Positions 42,597 through 50,911 of a stretch of DNA of 64,000 nt are shown one piece after another (positions within the stretch are counted from its first letter, which is position 1; each line of letters opens with the position of its first letter). Source of the DNA: UBA4665 sp036388555 (lineage in GTDB: Bacteria > Patescibacteriota > Saccharimonadia > Saccharimonadales > UBA4665); NCBI GenBank assembly GCA_036388555.1, contig DASVRP010000004.1, forward strand, positions 124,001-188,000, read 5' to 3'. Position numbers and translations under genes: made by a program. The notes below the pieces were generated by a model, which saw only the letters and a list, made by a program, of their open reading frames with translations, was not told the DNA's origin and made no database searches.

Positions 42597-43886
42597 ATGC
42601 CGATCACGACACAGATCAACCGCCGAACAACATTTGAGAGTTACCGGGATTGTATCCCGGAATTCCTGCAGGCTGACCAGCCGGCCTATAACGATGTCCC
42701 CGTTATTCCTGACGATCTGATGCAGGCCGAAGATTGGGAATTTGACGAAGCCGACCGCGAGCGGCTGCTGACGACGGTAGCCGGCGACCCTTTGTCCGGC
42801 TACTGCCCTTCTGACAGGCAAGCGCTGCTCGCACAGGAGAAGGCAGCCGGACGACTCGGCGTGCTCTGCCTGGCAGGGCTGGATGGGGTCATCACTGATA
42901 CATTACGGGCGCAGCAGCGAGTGGCGGGCATGGTAGTACGGACCCCGCTGGTCGAAGCTAACCACCTGCTGCCGCAGACAGAGGTGCGGTTCCTGCTTAA
43001 GCTGGAAGGCATGCAGCCGATCGGATCATACAAACTACGCGGTGCGGCCAATACGATTCTTGCGCGGGGACTACAGGGATCTGGCTGTGAGGTCGTGGCC
43101 ATGACTGCCGGTAACCATGGAACCGCCCTTGCCTGGGTCTGTAGCCGGGTAGGGCTGCGATCCCGGCTGTTCATGCCAGAGAATGTCGCTGAAGTCAAGC
43201 GGGCGGCCATAATACACGAGGGGGCCGAAGTCGAGCTTATCGGCGAAAATGTAACAGAATCCGCCGAAGCCTGTGACCGGTATGTCGTCGGGACTTCAGA
43301 CGCCGTACTTGTTCCTCCCTACGACGACCCCGACGTCATAACTGGGCAGGGAACTATGGCTGCTGAAATAGCCCAGGAACTGACGGGAGACGAAGCGCCA
43401 GATTACATCTTTGTGCCCTTTGGGGGCGGTGGGGCTGCAGCTGGGATCGCCCGGTTTTATAAATCACTTCGGCCGGAAACGCGCATCATCGCGGTCGAAC
43501 CGGCAGGCAGCGCGGCCATGCACGAGTCACGCCGGGCGGGATACAGGGTGATACTCGATACTGTGCAGACGGTAGCAGATGGGGTCGCCGTCAAACAGGT
43601 AGGCAAACTGAATTATGAGATATCTGAGGAGTGTGTCGATGAATGTCTTGTCGTATCGGAGCTGGAGCTGAAGCAGGCGATTGTCGACCACGACGAGGCC
43701 GGTCTTCGGGCAGAGGGTGCCGGGGCACTAGCGCTAGCTGGGATGAGGAAATACCTCCGTGAACACCCCGACATGCGCGGCACAGCAGTCGGGATACTAT
43801 CCGGCAACCGTATCGATGAAGCCCGTCTGCAACAGATACGGGATGAGCTGGCAGTTTCGCTACATACGCCATATATGAGAAGATAG
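42597..43886 (+). CDS. PLP-dependent threonine/serine dehydratase
   Basis: The enzyme would deaminate threonine to 2-oxobutyrate (or serine to pyruvate). It is a fold-type II PLP protein with the Schiff-base Lys in SYKLRGAANT, the AGNHGTALAW segment, PYDDPDVITGQGTMAAEI and the phosphate loop PFGGGGAAAG. About 100 residues precede the catalytic core, and there is no C-terminal ACT-like regulatory domain, so it resembles the catabolic type more than biosynthetic IlvA. No other isoleucine-pathway gene is in the window. The M20 peptidase gene follows after 19 bases. Confidence 0.88.
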   Translation: MPITTQINRRTTFESYRDCIPEFLQADQPAYNDVPVIPDDLMQAEDWEFDEADRERLLTTVAGDPLSGYCPSDRQALLAQEKAAGRLGVLCLAGLDGVITDTLRAQQRVAGMVVRTPLVEANHLLPQTEVRFLLKLEGMQPIGSYKLRGAANTILARGLQGSGCEVVAMTAGNHGTALAWVCSRVGLRSRLFMPENVAEVKRAAIIHEGAEVELIGENVTESAEACDRYVVGTSDAVLVPPYDDPDVITGQGTMAAEIAQELTGDEAPDYIFVPFGGGGAAAGIARFYKSLRPETRIIAVEPAGSAAMHESRRAGYRVILDTVQTVADGVAVKQVGKLNYEISEECVDECLVVSELELKQAIVDHDEAGLRAEGAGALALAGMRKYLREHPDMRGTAVGILSGNRIDEARLQQIRDELAVSLHTPYMRR

Positions 43887-43905
43887 TTGTCTAAGGACGA
43901 GCGAA

Positions 43906-45027
43906 ATGAGTGATTATTCGAGACTGATAGACATATTTGAAAAACTGGTGAGCATACGGTCTGTAACCGGTGACCGCGCCACGGCGGCCGAATGCCTGAC
44001 ATATGCCGAAGCCATTCTCGACAAAGCCGGGCTCCTTATCGACAGGTTCAGCTCAAATGGTTTCGAATCGCTGGTGGCGACGACCCGCCGGACCAAATCA
44101 CCAATGGTGTTACTACAGGCCCACCTGGATGTCGTACCCGGCCCAGCCAGACTGTTCAAGCTACGTGGCGAAGGACCACGCCTGGTTGGCCGTGGTGCCT
44201 ATGACATGAAGTATGCCGCCGCCTGTTTCCTGCACATGGTCGAGGAAATGGGACAAGCGTGCGCCAGATATGATTTCGGTATCATGCTGACGACCGATGA
44301 GGAGACGGATGGCAGGAACGGTGTCGGGTACCTGTTGGATCAGGGCTATTCCTGTAAGATGTGTCTGCTGCCGGATGGCGGTGACAACTGGCGAATCGAA
44401 TCGCGCGCAAAGGGTCTATGGCAGGTCGAAGCCCGGGCAAGCGGCCGCAGCGCCCACGGTTCGCGTCCATGGGAAGGCGATAATGCTGCCGTAAGACTGA
44501 TGCAGTTCGCTCTTCAAGCCGAAGCACTGGCTCCACTCGGATCACACACTGATACGACGCTGGTCACGACCCGGCTGAACGCCGGAAAAGCTTACAATCA
44601 AGTGCCGGACAGTGCGACGGCCACTTTCGACATCAGATTCCTGACCATGGAGGACTATACGCAAACCGAGAAGCGGCTCCGTGCCCTTGCCGACGAGCAC
44701 GATGTCAGACTTATCGACGTCAGCCGTGCCGCCCCAGTGGAGCTCGACGTGATGCTCCCGCTTGTCAAAGAATGGGAGCGGATCGTCGCTGAAGTACGCG
44801 GTTCTGACGCTCCTGACGGCTACGCGCTGTCATTTGGCGCCTCTGACGCACGTTATTTCGCAGATGTCGGCATCCCGACGATTCTTACCCGACCGGAAGG
44901 CGGCGGATTACACGGCAGTGACGAATGGATCGATGAGGGCGGATTGTACCAGTTCAGTGACTGCATACGCCGTTATATCCAGGCCGTGACGGCCCTTGAT
45001 GCCACCCTGGCCCCAGTTGACGCATAA
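43906..45027 (+). CDS. M20-family metallopeptidase (ArgE/DapE/ACY1 type)
   Basis: A zinc-dependent aminoacylase or dipeptidase. Motifs in order: LLQAHLDVVPGP with metal-binding His and the catalytic Asp two residues on, GRGAYDMKYAAA with a metal Asp, TTDEETDGRNGVGYL with the catalytic Glu-Glu pair, GRSAHGSRPWEGDNA in the dimerisation domain, and GGLHGSDEW with the C-terminal metal His. At 373 residues it is typical. It shares a promoter with the dehydratase gene, which fits use of scavenged peptides and amino acids. Confidence 0.9.
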   Translation: MSDYSRLIDIFEKLVSIRSVTGDRATAAECLTYAEAILDKAGLLIDRFSSNGFESLVATTRRTKSPMVLLQAHLDVVPGPARLFKLRGEGPRLVGRGAYDMKYAAACFLHMVEEMGQACARYDFGIMLTTDEETDGRNGVGYLLDQGYSCKMCLLPDGGDNWRIESRAKGLWQVEARASGRSAHGSRPWEGDNAAVRLMQFALQAEALAPLGSHTDTTLVTTRLNAGKAYNQVPDSATATFDIRFLTMEDYTQTEKRLRALADEHDVRLIDVSRAAPVELDVMLPLVKEWERIVAEVRGSDAPDGYALSFGASDARYFADVGIPTILTRPEGGGLHGSDEWIDEGGLYQFSDCIRRYIQAVTALDATLAPVDA

Positions 45028-45045
45028 GCAAAAAACAGGTATACT
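45017..45045 (+). promoter_or_regulatory. Promoter of rplJ-rplL
   Basis: TTGACG (45017-45022), exactly 17 bases, TATACT (45040-45045). It overlaps the end of the peptidase gene. Transcription would begin near 45052. Confidence 0.7.
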
Positions 45046-45052
45046 GCACCTA

Positions 45053-45236
45053 AGTTGCCAGAGACAGTAGCTGCAATGGGACACCGTGATCCGTCACCAT
45101 TCCCAGAGCTTAATCCGCTACCGAGGTACAAACATCTCTTTATGTTTGGCAACGGAAATAACCGGTGTCATCAAGGTCGATGATGCGCCACCAACAACGC
45201 ATACAATATGCAACCTTAATCTTAAGGAACAATACA
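45053..45236 (+). ncRNA. L10 leader (autoregulatory mRNA leader)
   Basis: The leader before rplJ contains AGACAGTAGCTG (45063-45074) and GCTTAATCCGCTACCGAGGTA (near 45109-45129). GTAGC pairs with GCTAC next to the CCGAGGT segment, the hallmark of the L10-binding kink-turn in bacterial rplJ leaders. L10 or the L10-L12 complex would bind here to reduce its own expression. Confidence 0.75.
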
Positions 45237-45760
45237 TGGCATTAACCAAAGTAAAAAAAGACGAAGTCGTAGCTGAAGTAGCAGAACTGCTCGGTGCATC
45301 CAAGATGACCGTCGTGACGAAGTACCAGGGTACGACCGTCAAGGCACTGCAGAGCCTGCGCCGCGAAGCCCGCGACACTGGTACGCAGCTGAAGGTCGTC
45401 AAGAACCGCCTGCTCATCAAAGCACTCCAGCAGAACGACACACTGAAAGATGTCGACGTCAGCACCCTGCAGGGCATGCTGCTCTACGCTTTCAACCCGG
45501 ATGACGAAGTTGCGCCGGCCAAGGCTATCGCACAATTCGCCAAGCTCAACCCGACCCTCGAATTTGTCGGCGCCATCAGCGCTGAAGGCAAGTTCCTGAG
45601 CGCGGATGAGGTCAAATCCCTGGCTACCATGCCTGGACGCGAAGAACTCATCGGCCAGGTCGTCGCGATGCTGCTTTCACCGGTCAACGATATCACCAAC
45701 GGCCTGTCGGGCAACCTACACGCGCTGCTGGACGGTATCTCAGAAAAAGCTACGGCTTAA
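45237..45760 (+). CDS. rplJ: 50S ribosomal protein L10
   Basis: L10 anchors the L12 stalk. The 174-residue product begins MALTKVKKDEVVAEVAELL and has TVKALQSLRREARD and LKVVKNRLLIKAL. The start at 45237 gives the family N-terminus and is preceded by AAGGAAC; a frame open from 45086 would run through the L10 leader and is not used. Confidence 0.96.
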
Positions 45761-45795
45761 TAACGAATCAAACTTATTGAAAGGAATCATACCTC

Positions 45796-46173
45796 ATGGC
45801 TGATTTAAAGAAACTGGCAGAAGACCTCACTAAGTTGACTGTCCTCGAAGTAAACGAACTCAAGACCATCCTTAAGGATGAATACGGCATCGAGCCGGCT
45901 GCTGCTGTCGCGGTCGCTGGCCCAGGCGGTGGCGGCGATGCTGCACCTGCGGAAGACGCTAAGACCGAATTTGACGTCGTCCTGAAGGACGCTGGCTCAC
46001 AGAAAGTCGCTGTCATCAAGGCAGTCAAGGACATCACCAGCCTCGGCCTCGGTGAAGCTAAGGCACTCGTCGATGGCGTTCCAAAGACCATCCTCGAGAA
46101 GGCCAGCAAAGACGACGCCGACAAGGCTAAGAAAGCTTTGGAAGACGCTGGCGCTACCGTCGAGCTCGCTTAG
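45796..46173 (+). CDS. rplL: 50S ribosomal protein L7/L12
   Basis: L12 forms the flexible stalk that recruits translation factors. The N-terminal dimer domain (LTKLTVLEVNELKTILKDEYG), an Ala/Gly/Pro hinge and the C-terminal domain (KTEFDVVLKDAGSQKVAVIKAVK) are all present, in 125 residues. A GAAAGGAAT site lies upstream. Confidence 0.98.
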   Translation: MADLKKLAEDLTKLTVLEVNELKTILKDEYGIEPAAAVAVAGPGGGGDAAPAEDAKTEFDVVLKDAGSQKVAVIKAVKDITSLGLGEAKALVDGVPKTILEKASKDDADKAKKALEDAGATVELA

Positions 46174-46207
46174 TTTTTTTACCAGATGGCAATAGCTTTG
46201 CAACTGA

Positions 46208-46242
46208 AAACCGCCCGGAGCAATCCGGGCGGTTTGACTTAT
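46208..46242 (+). terminator. Intrinsic terminator after rplL
   Basis: AAACCGCCCGGA (46208-46219) pairs with TCCGGGCGGTTT (46224-46235) around GCAA. The TTGACT that overlaps its end is the -35 box of the next promoter. Confidence 0.85.
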
Positions 46243-46266
46243 TTAACTGTGTGTAATAATAAGTAT

Positions 46267-46515
46267 ATGAACATTCATGAACATGGCGGCTCAGCCGACG
46301 AGGAAAACCTCAATTTGGAGTTGGGACTTACTTTTATCCGTGATGCAGCCGTTGAACGCGATATTAATGGTTACACACTGAGTACTTTTGAAAAACTATT
46401 TACCGGCTTAGATGCTATGGGCTTATCGTTTGAAGACATAACTGCCGGAATGAGTGATGAGGATAAATTTTATCTCACTATAATTCAAGGCTCGATCGGT
46501 GCCGAATCTGATTGA
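46267..46515 (+). CDS. Hypothetical acidic protein, 82 residues
   Basis: The frame starts at the ATG at 46267, with TTGACT (46234-46239) and a TAATAAT box only six bases upstream, so the mRNA is probably leaderless. The product is acidic and helical (LELGLTFIRDAAVERDINGYTLSTFEKLF) with no cysteine or membrane segment. I do not recognise it. Confidence 0.6.
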   Translation: MNIHEHGGSADEENLNLELGLTFIRDAAVERDINGYTLSTFEKLFTGLDAMGLSFEDITAGMSDEDKFYLTIIQGSIGAESD

Positions 46516-46638
46516 TCGCGACTGTTATCCACAGATATTTTACAAACTTTTGACTTGACTTATACTACGTGGTAGCATTATCTCAAGAGGACAAAAGAGA
46601 CAAACAAATAGGTTGGGCAGAGAGACAATTACACCACT

Positions 46639-47151
46639 ATGGCAGATGTAGCAGAAAAACAAATCAAGCGACTCCGGGCACTGATCCAGGAAGCTGAAAC
46701 GAGCCTTGCGGCCGCCACTGAGCTGCTCATCAGCCTGGTCGGTGATGACGCGATGGTCGCACCAGCCGCCGCCCGCGAAGACACCATGGGCAAGATCATA
46801 GAAGGCGTCTTTGACGGCCAGAACATGGTCGGCAGTGACGGCAAGACCTATCCGGTCCCAGCCAATTATGCCTCCAAGTCAAAGCTCGTCCAAGGCGACA
46901 TCCTGAAGCTGACGATAGCTGACGATGGATCATTCCTCTACAAGCAGATCGGCCCGATCGCCCGAAAGCAGGTCGTCGGTACTCTCAAGCTTGAAAACGG
47001 CCACTACTTCGTCGATGTCGCCGGCAAGCACTACCGTGTGCTCCTGGCCAGCGTCACCTACTTCAAGGCCAAGCCGAATGACCAGGTCAGCGTCAACCTT
47101 CCCGAGGACGACTCACAGGCTGAGTGGGCAGCGCTCGAAGCTGCACTCTAG
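46639..47151 (+). CDS. Conserved-looking protein with N-terminal coiled coil, 170 residues
   Basis: The first 40 residues form a likely coiled coil (KQIKRLRALIQEAETSLAAATELL). The rest is beta-rich (GDILKLTIADDGSFLYKQIG, GHYFVDVAGKHYRVLLASVTYF) and may be an OB-like barrel. Codon use and composition match the highly expressed ribosomal genes nearby (many GTC, ATC, CTC codons). I do not recognise the family. A leader of about 60 bases lies upstream. Confidence 0.65.
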   Translation: MADVAEKQIKRLRALIQEAETSLAAATELLISLVGDDAMVAPAAAREDTMGKIIEGVFDGQNMVGSDGKTYPVPANYASKSKLVQGDILKLTIADDGSFLYKQIGPIARKQVVGTLKLENGHYFVDVAGKHYRVLLASVTYFKAKPNDQVSVNLPEDDSQAEWAALEAAL

Positions 47152-47154
47152 TTT

Positions 47155-47427
47155 ATGAGCAAAAGGCTTATGATCGCAGCTGTAATGGCTGCGATTTTTA
47201 TTTTATGCGTGCTATTTTACTTCTTTGTACCAATCGGCACAAAATCAGACTATATCGTAGAGACGGACGCCATAACATGCATCGGTTTTCCTTCTCCGCT
47301 GCCGCAGGACTATCACATCATCAAGGGTGACTATCCCGATTACGCGGCAATCGTAACCGAACTGCCGCCAGGCGTCGACAGCAGCTCATGCGAGCACGAT
47401 CCGGTAGAGGCTCAGCTGTATCTCTGA
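47155..47427 (+). CDS. Small membrane-anchored protein, 90 residues
   Basis: An N-terminal membrane helix (MIAAVMAAIFILCVLFYFFV) is followed by an extracytoplasmic tail with two cysteines (ITCIGFPSP and SSSCEHDP) that could form a disulfide. It starts three bases after the preceding gene and is probably cotranscribed. Function unknown. Confidence 0.6.
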   Translation: MSKRLMIAAVMAAIFILCVLFYFFVPIGTKSDYIVETDAITCIGFPSPLPQDYHIIKGDYPDYAAIVTELPPGVDSSSCEHDPVEAQLYL

Positions 47428-47459
47428 AATTCTACAACGCGGCCTATGTATTATCTGGT

Positions 47460-47996
47460 TTATTGACCCAGGATTCGCGAATTACTCAGGCAAGACCAAA
47501 ATGTCTTTATCACGCACGGAAGTTCTCTGATAAAGGATCTCTTAAACCGAACGTAGCCAGATTTGATCATATTAGCCGTGAGGTAGCGTATATCGCCTGT
47601 TTGCTCTACGGCATCCTGCCACAGGAGAATGTCATCGGCAACACCACGGGTTCGTTGAGGACCTAGATCCGATCTTTTGAATTTACCTATATGACGTTCG
47701 TAGTTTGTCGCAGCCTCGCCTAGATCAGCTTCTACTAAGCGCGCGTCAGCTTCATGCAAGCATTTCTCAACAATCTTTGCCCTGGTAGCTAACTGTCCAT
47801 CATATGGTGCAATTTCCGTCTCAAGCTGCTCTACATGCTCCAGCTCATGACCGAACAGAGCCGCCCGCTGTTGTTTACCGGATCTCTGACCGACAACAAC
47901 GAGAGGTATTGAAGGCAGTCCATATTCTCTACTACCATCGGTTACTACATGAACAGCTGTAATTACTGAACCATATGCGGCTTCACTGGAAAGCAC
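47460..47996 (-). CDS. Protein with HELEH zinc-peptidase motif, likely C-terminal half of a frameshifted gene
   Basis: The motif LFGHELEHVEQLE is an HExxH zinc site. The rest is helical with charged stretches. There is no good start: the frame opens inside the end of the upstream frame (47963-48409), and reading it further back gives sensible sequence (for example ITSQRICFPVLSSEAAYG) up to about 48050. One base gained or lost between 48000 and 48050 would join the two into one protein of roughly 315 residues. Confidence 0.55.
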   Translation of the reverse strand: MLSSEAAYGSVITAVHVVTDGSREYGLPSIPLVVVGQRSGKQQRAALFGHELEHVEQLETEIAPYDGQLATRAKIVEKCLHEADARLVEADLGEAATNYERHIGKFKRSDLGPQRTRGVADDILLWQDAVEQTGDIRYLTANMIKSGYVRFKRSFIRELPCVIKTFWSCLSNSRILGQ

Positions 47997-48409
47997 AGGG
48001 AAGCATATTCTTTGTGATGTAATCTGCCGTCGGGGCTGAACGGATCGGCGTCGTCATCGGGGTCAGCAGCTGACCGTAGATCACTATCTGCCATCGCGGC
48101 GCGACCAGCAGCTGACAGAGTATGCGTAATTGTATCTCCGACATTCCATAATTCAGACCGTTCACCTCGCAGCACTGGCAATACAGCAATCGCGTTTGTA
48201 CCGGCACCTACCCATAATTCGATAGATCCATTCTCCGTAAGTTCAGCTAAAGTCACTCGGCTTAAGGGCGTACCAAGCACCGATAGCTGGCTATTTCCAA
48301 GTGTATCGATTACGGCACTATCTTGGAGCGTCTCATCGAGTGCGCTCCGAAATAAATCCAGCTCTTTGAGCCGTGCCATTGAAGATGAATTGTTTATAAT
48401 TCTCGCCAT
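47963..48409 (-). CDS. Unknown protein, likely N-terminal half of the HELEH gene
   Basis: The 148-residue frame begins MARIINNSSSMARLKELDLF and contains a compact alpha/beta stretch (SRVTLAELTENGSIELWVGAG). Its last 20 or so residues look like out-of-frame sequence. An alternative start is the Met at codon 11. The tandem repeat at 48430-48463 lies in its promoter region. I do not recognise the domain. Confidence 0.5.
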   Translation of the reverse strand: MARIINNSSSMARLKELDLFRSALDETLQDSAVIDTLGNSQLSVLGTPLSRVTLAELTENGSIELWVGAGTNAIAVLPVLRGERSELWNVGDTITHTLSAAGRAAMADSDLRSAADPDDDADPFSPDGRLHHKEYASLCFPVKPHMVQ

Positions 48410-48429
48410 GTTATCGTGTCTGGGTGAAT

Positions 48430-48463
48430 CTCAATTCGTTGACTATCTCAATTCGTTGACTAT
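48430..48463. repeat. Perfect 17-bp tandem repeat
   Basis: CTCAATTCGTTGACTAT occurs twice in a row (48430-48446 and 48447-48463), 21-54 bases upstream of the minus-strand start at 48409. It may be a pair of protein-binding sites. Confidence 0.85.
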
Positions 48464-48666
48464 GTGAGGAATGTTAATAAGCATGGAGCCAGCATGCAAG
48501 CTATACGGAAACACGCTAGAGCGCGACAACCTTTTGCACAGATATGAGTAGAGTACATTTAGCCAGCCATGTTGAAGCAGTTACTTCTCTATTAAGGATA
48601 ATTGTCTACATACGATAATTCTTACCATTCTGTCTGTCAGGTTTTAATGATCATTATGTACTATGT

Positions 48667-48695
48667 TTGATTAAAGGGTGATGAAGTTGTATTAT
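48667..48695 (+). promoter_or_regulatory. Promoter for the 187-residue gene
   Basis: TTGATT (48667-48672), 17 bases, TATTAT (48690-48695). A leader of about 24 bases carries the strong site AAAGGAGGT before the ATG. Confidence 0.65.
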
Positions 48696-48725
48696 CGATG
48701 ATAAGTCTAATGAAAGGAGGTACAA

Positions 48726-49289
48726 ATGGCGAAACCTGAATCTAAAGTTATGGTTGCTAGCAAATGGGGTTACGTACCCGCCGGTGAAATTGATTTTGAC
48801 ACTCCAGACGCCACAATGGGCGAACTCGCACATAGCACCCAATTTGTGTACAAGGAGGCGGTCCAGTTCTACCCTACAGAAGAAGGCTCGACATATTTCG
48901 ATTATCCAGTTGTCGAGTATGGATCAGATATAGACTATCCTACGATCGATAACGGGGGCATGGATGTATACGTTACGAGCACCTCCGAAACACTTCCATT
49001 AGGTTCCAAAACTATCTGGAAACGCGGAAAAGATGGACAGCCTGGAATGCGATCGACTACATTCGGAAATACCGAATATACCGCTCCGGATAATGAATGG
49101 CCTGAATGTCATAAATGGTTCACCGTCGCGCATGTGGCTCCGCATCTGAGCGGCCTGGCGGTCGGTGACGTGATTGACGTTACTGCAGTACCCTATGAAC
49201 AGGAGATGGAAAGCCTGGCAGATGCGATTGATATGCTCACTGGCCGCGATACACCTGATGCACCTGGCTTGACGATCTTTACCGCCTAA
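48726..49289 (+). CDS. Hypothetical protein, 187 residues
   Basis: I do not recognise this protein. It is acidic and rich in Tyr, Asp and Thr, with beta-type sequence (FVYKEAVQFYPTEEGSTYFDYP) and a WPECHKWF segment. No signal peptide or membrane helix is seen. It has the strongest Shine-Dalgarno site in the window (AAAGGAGGT), in contrast to its leaderless neighbours, which could indicate different regulation or acquisition by transfer. Confidence 0.6.
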   Translation: MAKPESKVMVASKWGYVPAGEIDFDTPDATMGELAHSTQFVYKEAVQFYPTEEGSTYFDYPVVEYGSDIDYPTIDNGGMDVYVTSTSETLPLGSKTIWKRGKDGQPGMRSTTFGNTEYTAPDNEWPECHKWFTVAHVAPHLSGLAVGDVIDVTAVPYEQEMESLADAIDMLTGRDTPDAPGLTIFTA

Positions 49290-49337
49290 ATCTACAACGC
49301 GCTTTTGCTGTCCATACCGAGTATAATAGTACTAACT

Positions 49338-50909
49338 ATGGGGCAAGCATTATACCGGAAATATCGGCCGAAATCGTTAGCTGAGATCGTCGGTCAGGAG
49401 CATATAACTGATACGCTGACGAAGGCCGTAAGCAGCGGCCGGATCAGCCACGCTTATCTGTTCAGCGGGCCGCGCGGTGTGGGTAAGACATCCATCGCCC
49501 GCATCATGGCCCACGAGATCAACGGCCTGCCGTATACCGACGATTCAGCCCACCTCGATATCATAGAGATCGATGCTGCGTCCAACCGCCGGATAGACGA
49601 AATCCGCGAACTGCGCGACAAGGTGTACATCGCACCGACCAGCGGCAAGTACAAGGTTTACATCATCGATGAGGTCCACATGCTGACCCGCGAAGCCTTC
49701 AACGCGCTCCTGAAGACACTCGAGGAGCCGCCGGCCCATGCCGTCTTCATCCTGGCTACTACAGAGGCACATAAATTACCTGAGACTATCGTCAGCCGCA
49801 CCCAGCACTACACGTTCAAGCCTGTTGAGCAACGGAAGGTCATCGAGCACCTGCGCCACATCGCAACCGAAGAAAAGGTAGCGATTGATGATGACGCATT
49901 GGCACTTTTGGCGCTATACGGCGAGGGATCGTTCCGCGACAGCATCAGTGTGCTGGACCAGGCACAGAGCATCAGCAGCCTGGGTGGCAGGCAGATCGGA
50001 GCGGACCACGTGCGGCAGTTGCTCGGTATCGCTCCTGCCGAAGCAATTGACCAGTTGATTGCAGCACTCAGCCAGCAGGCGCTGCCCGGCACGCTGCTTA
50101 ACCAGATCAACGACCTTTACGGCCAGGGCCTGCAGGCGGCCAGCATCGCCAGTCAGCTGGCCGATACACTGCGGTCATCGCTTGTCCGCGGGAAACCGCT
50201 GCTACCCGTCGGGCAGACATTGTCGCTGCTCAAACAGCTGATAGAAGTGCCGGCTTCGCGTAATCCGGAACGGTTGTTCGAAATCATATTGATTGAATCA
50301 ATCCAGCCGGAGCAGGGCATGTCAGCGCCCATGCAGCCCGCCGTGGCGGTGCAGCCGGTCGTCGTGATCGCAACTCCCGCACCGAAGCCGGCGGCACCCG
50401 TGAGCCCCGCAATCGCACCGAAGCCAACTGCCACGCCTGCAGCAAAACCGACGGCTCCAGCCCCCGCGCCAGCACCGATAACTGCCACCCCACCGGCACC
50501 ACCCGCTGCACCAGCTGCAACCGAAGAAAAGCTCGCCCCATCCACCGTTACAGGGCCGGATGTGGTCGTCGCGCTCGATGCCACGGTCTGGCCAGAAGTG
50601 CTCTCTAGTATCAAGAAGGAGTACAACACCCTGTACGGCGTACTGCGCATGGCCAATCCGATATTCACACCGGACAGCATCGAGCTGCAGTTCAAATTCG
50701 CCTTCCATCAGAAGCGGCTGAATGAGGTCAAGAACAAGCAGATTATTGCGAATTATATCAAGCAGATCACCGGAAGCGACGTCAATGTCATCTGCACCTA
50801 CCACAAGGACGCCGCTGCCGGGGCGGTGGCCGAAGGCACGACAGCGGCGACGTCGGCACCGGCTCTTGAGACGATTAGTAATATATTTGGCGGGGCAGAG
50901 GTATTATAG
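49338..50909 (+). CDS. dnaX: DNA polymerase III subunit gamma/tau, lacking the zinc module
   Basis: The clamp-loader ATPase starts MGQALYRKYRPKSLAEIVGQEH and has Walker A SGPRGVGKT, Walker B YIIDEVHML and sensor 1 LATTEAHKLP. The four cysteines that normally follow Walker A are missing (MAHEINGLPYTDDSAHLD in that place). A Pro/Ala-rich linker (about residues 345-410) precedes a small C-terminal domain. TATAAT at 49322-49327 is ten bases before the ATG, so the 5' leader is only about three bases. It is three bases from dnaB. Confidence 0.96.
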   Translation: MGQALYRKYRPKSLAEIVGQEHITDTLTKAVSSGRISHAYLFSGPRGVGKTSIARIMAHEINGLPYTDDSAHLDIIEIDAASNRRIDEIRELRDKVYIAPTSGKYKVYIIDEVHMLTREAFNALLKTLEEPPAHAVFILATTEAHKLPETIVSRTQHYTFKPVEQRKVIEHLRHIATEEKVAIDDDALALLALYGEGSFRDSISVLDQAQSISSLGGRQIGADHVRQLLGIAPAEAIDQLIAALSQQALPGTLLNQINDLYGQGLQAASIASQLADTLRSSLVRGKPLLPVGQTLSLLKQLIEVPASRNPERLFEIILIESIQPEQGMSAPMQPAVAVQPVVVIATPAPKPAAPVSPAIAPKPTATPAAKPTAPAPAPAPITATPPAPPAAPAATEEKLAPSTVTGPDVVVALDATVWPEVLSSIKKEYNTLYGVLRMANPIFTPDSIELQFKFAFHQKRLNEVKNKQIIANYIKQITGSDVNVICTYHKDAAAGAVAEGTTAATSAPALETISNIFGGAEVL

Positions 50910-50911
50910 AT

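Larger units (their letters stand above)
48410..48725. other. Divergent intergenic region, 316 bases
   Basis: It separates the minus-strand HELEH gene from the plus-strand gene at 48726. It holds a perfect tandem repeat near the left end and a good promoter near the right end. Between them (about 48470-48660) the sequence is AT-rich and I see no gene, RNA or convincing hairpin. Confidence 0.6.

Noticed and set aside
42597..43886. Calling the PLP enzyme biosynthetic IlvA
   Set aside because: It lacks the C-terminal ACT-like domain and no other branched-chain gene is present, so I keep the broader threonine/serine dehydratase name.
45086..45236. Extended start of rplJ at 45086
   Set aside because: It runs through the L10 leader structure; the standard L10 N-terminus starts at 45237.
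47428..49300. Short repeat TCTACAACGCG near 47430 and 49291
   Set aside because: Eleven bases in two copies at gene ends; could be chance and has no further symmetry.
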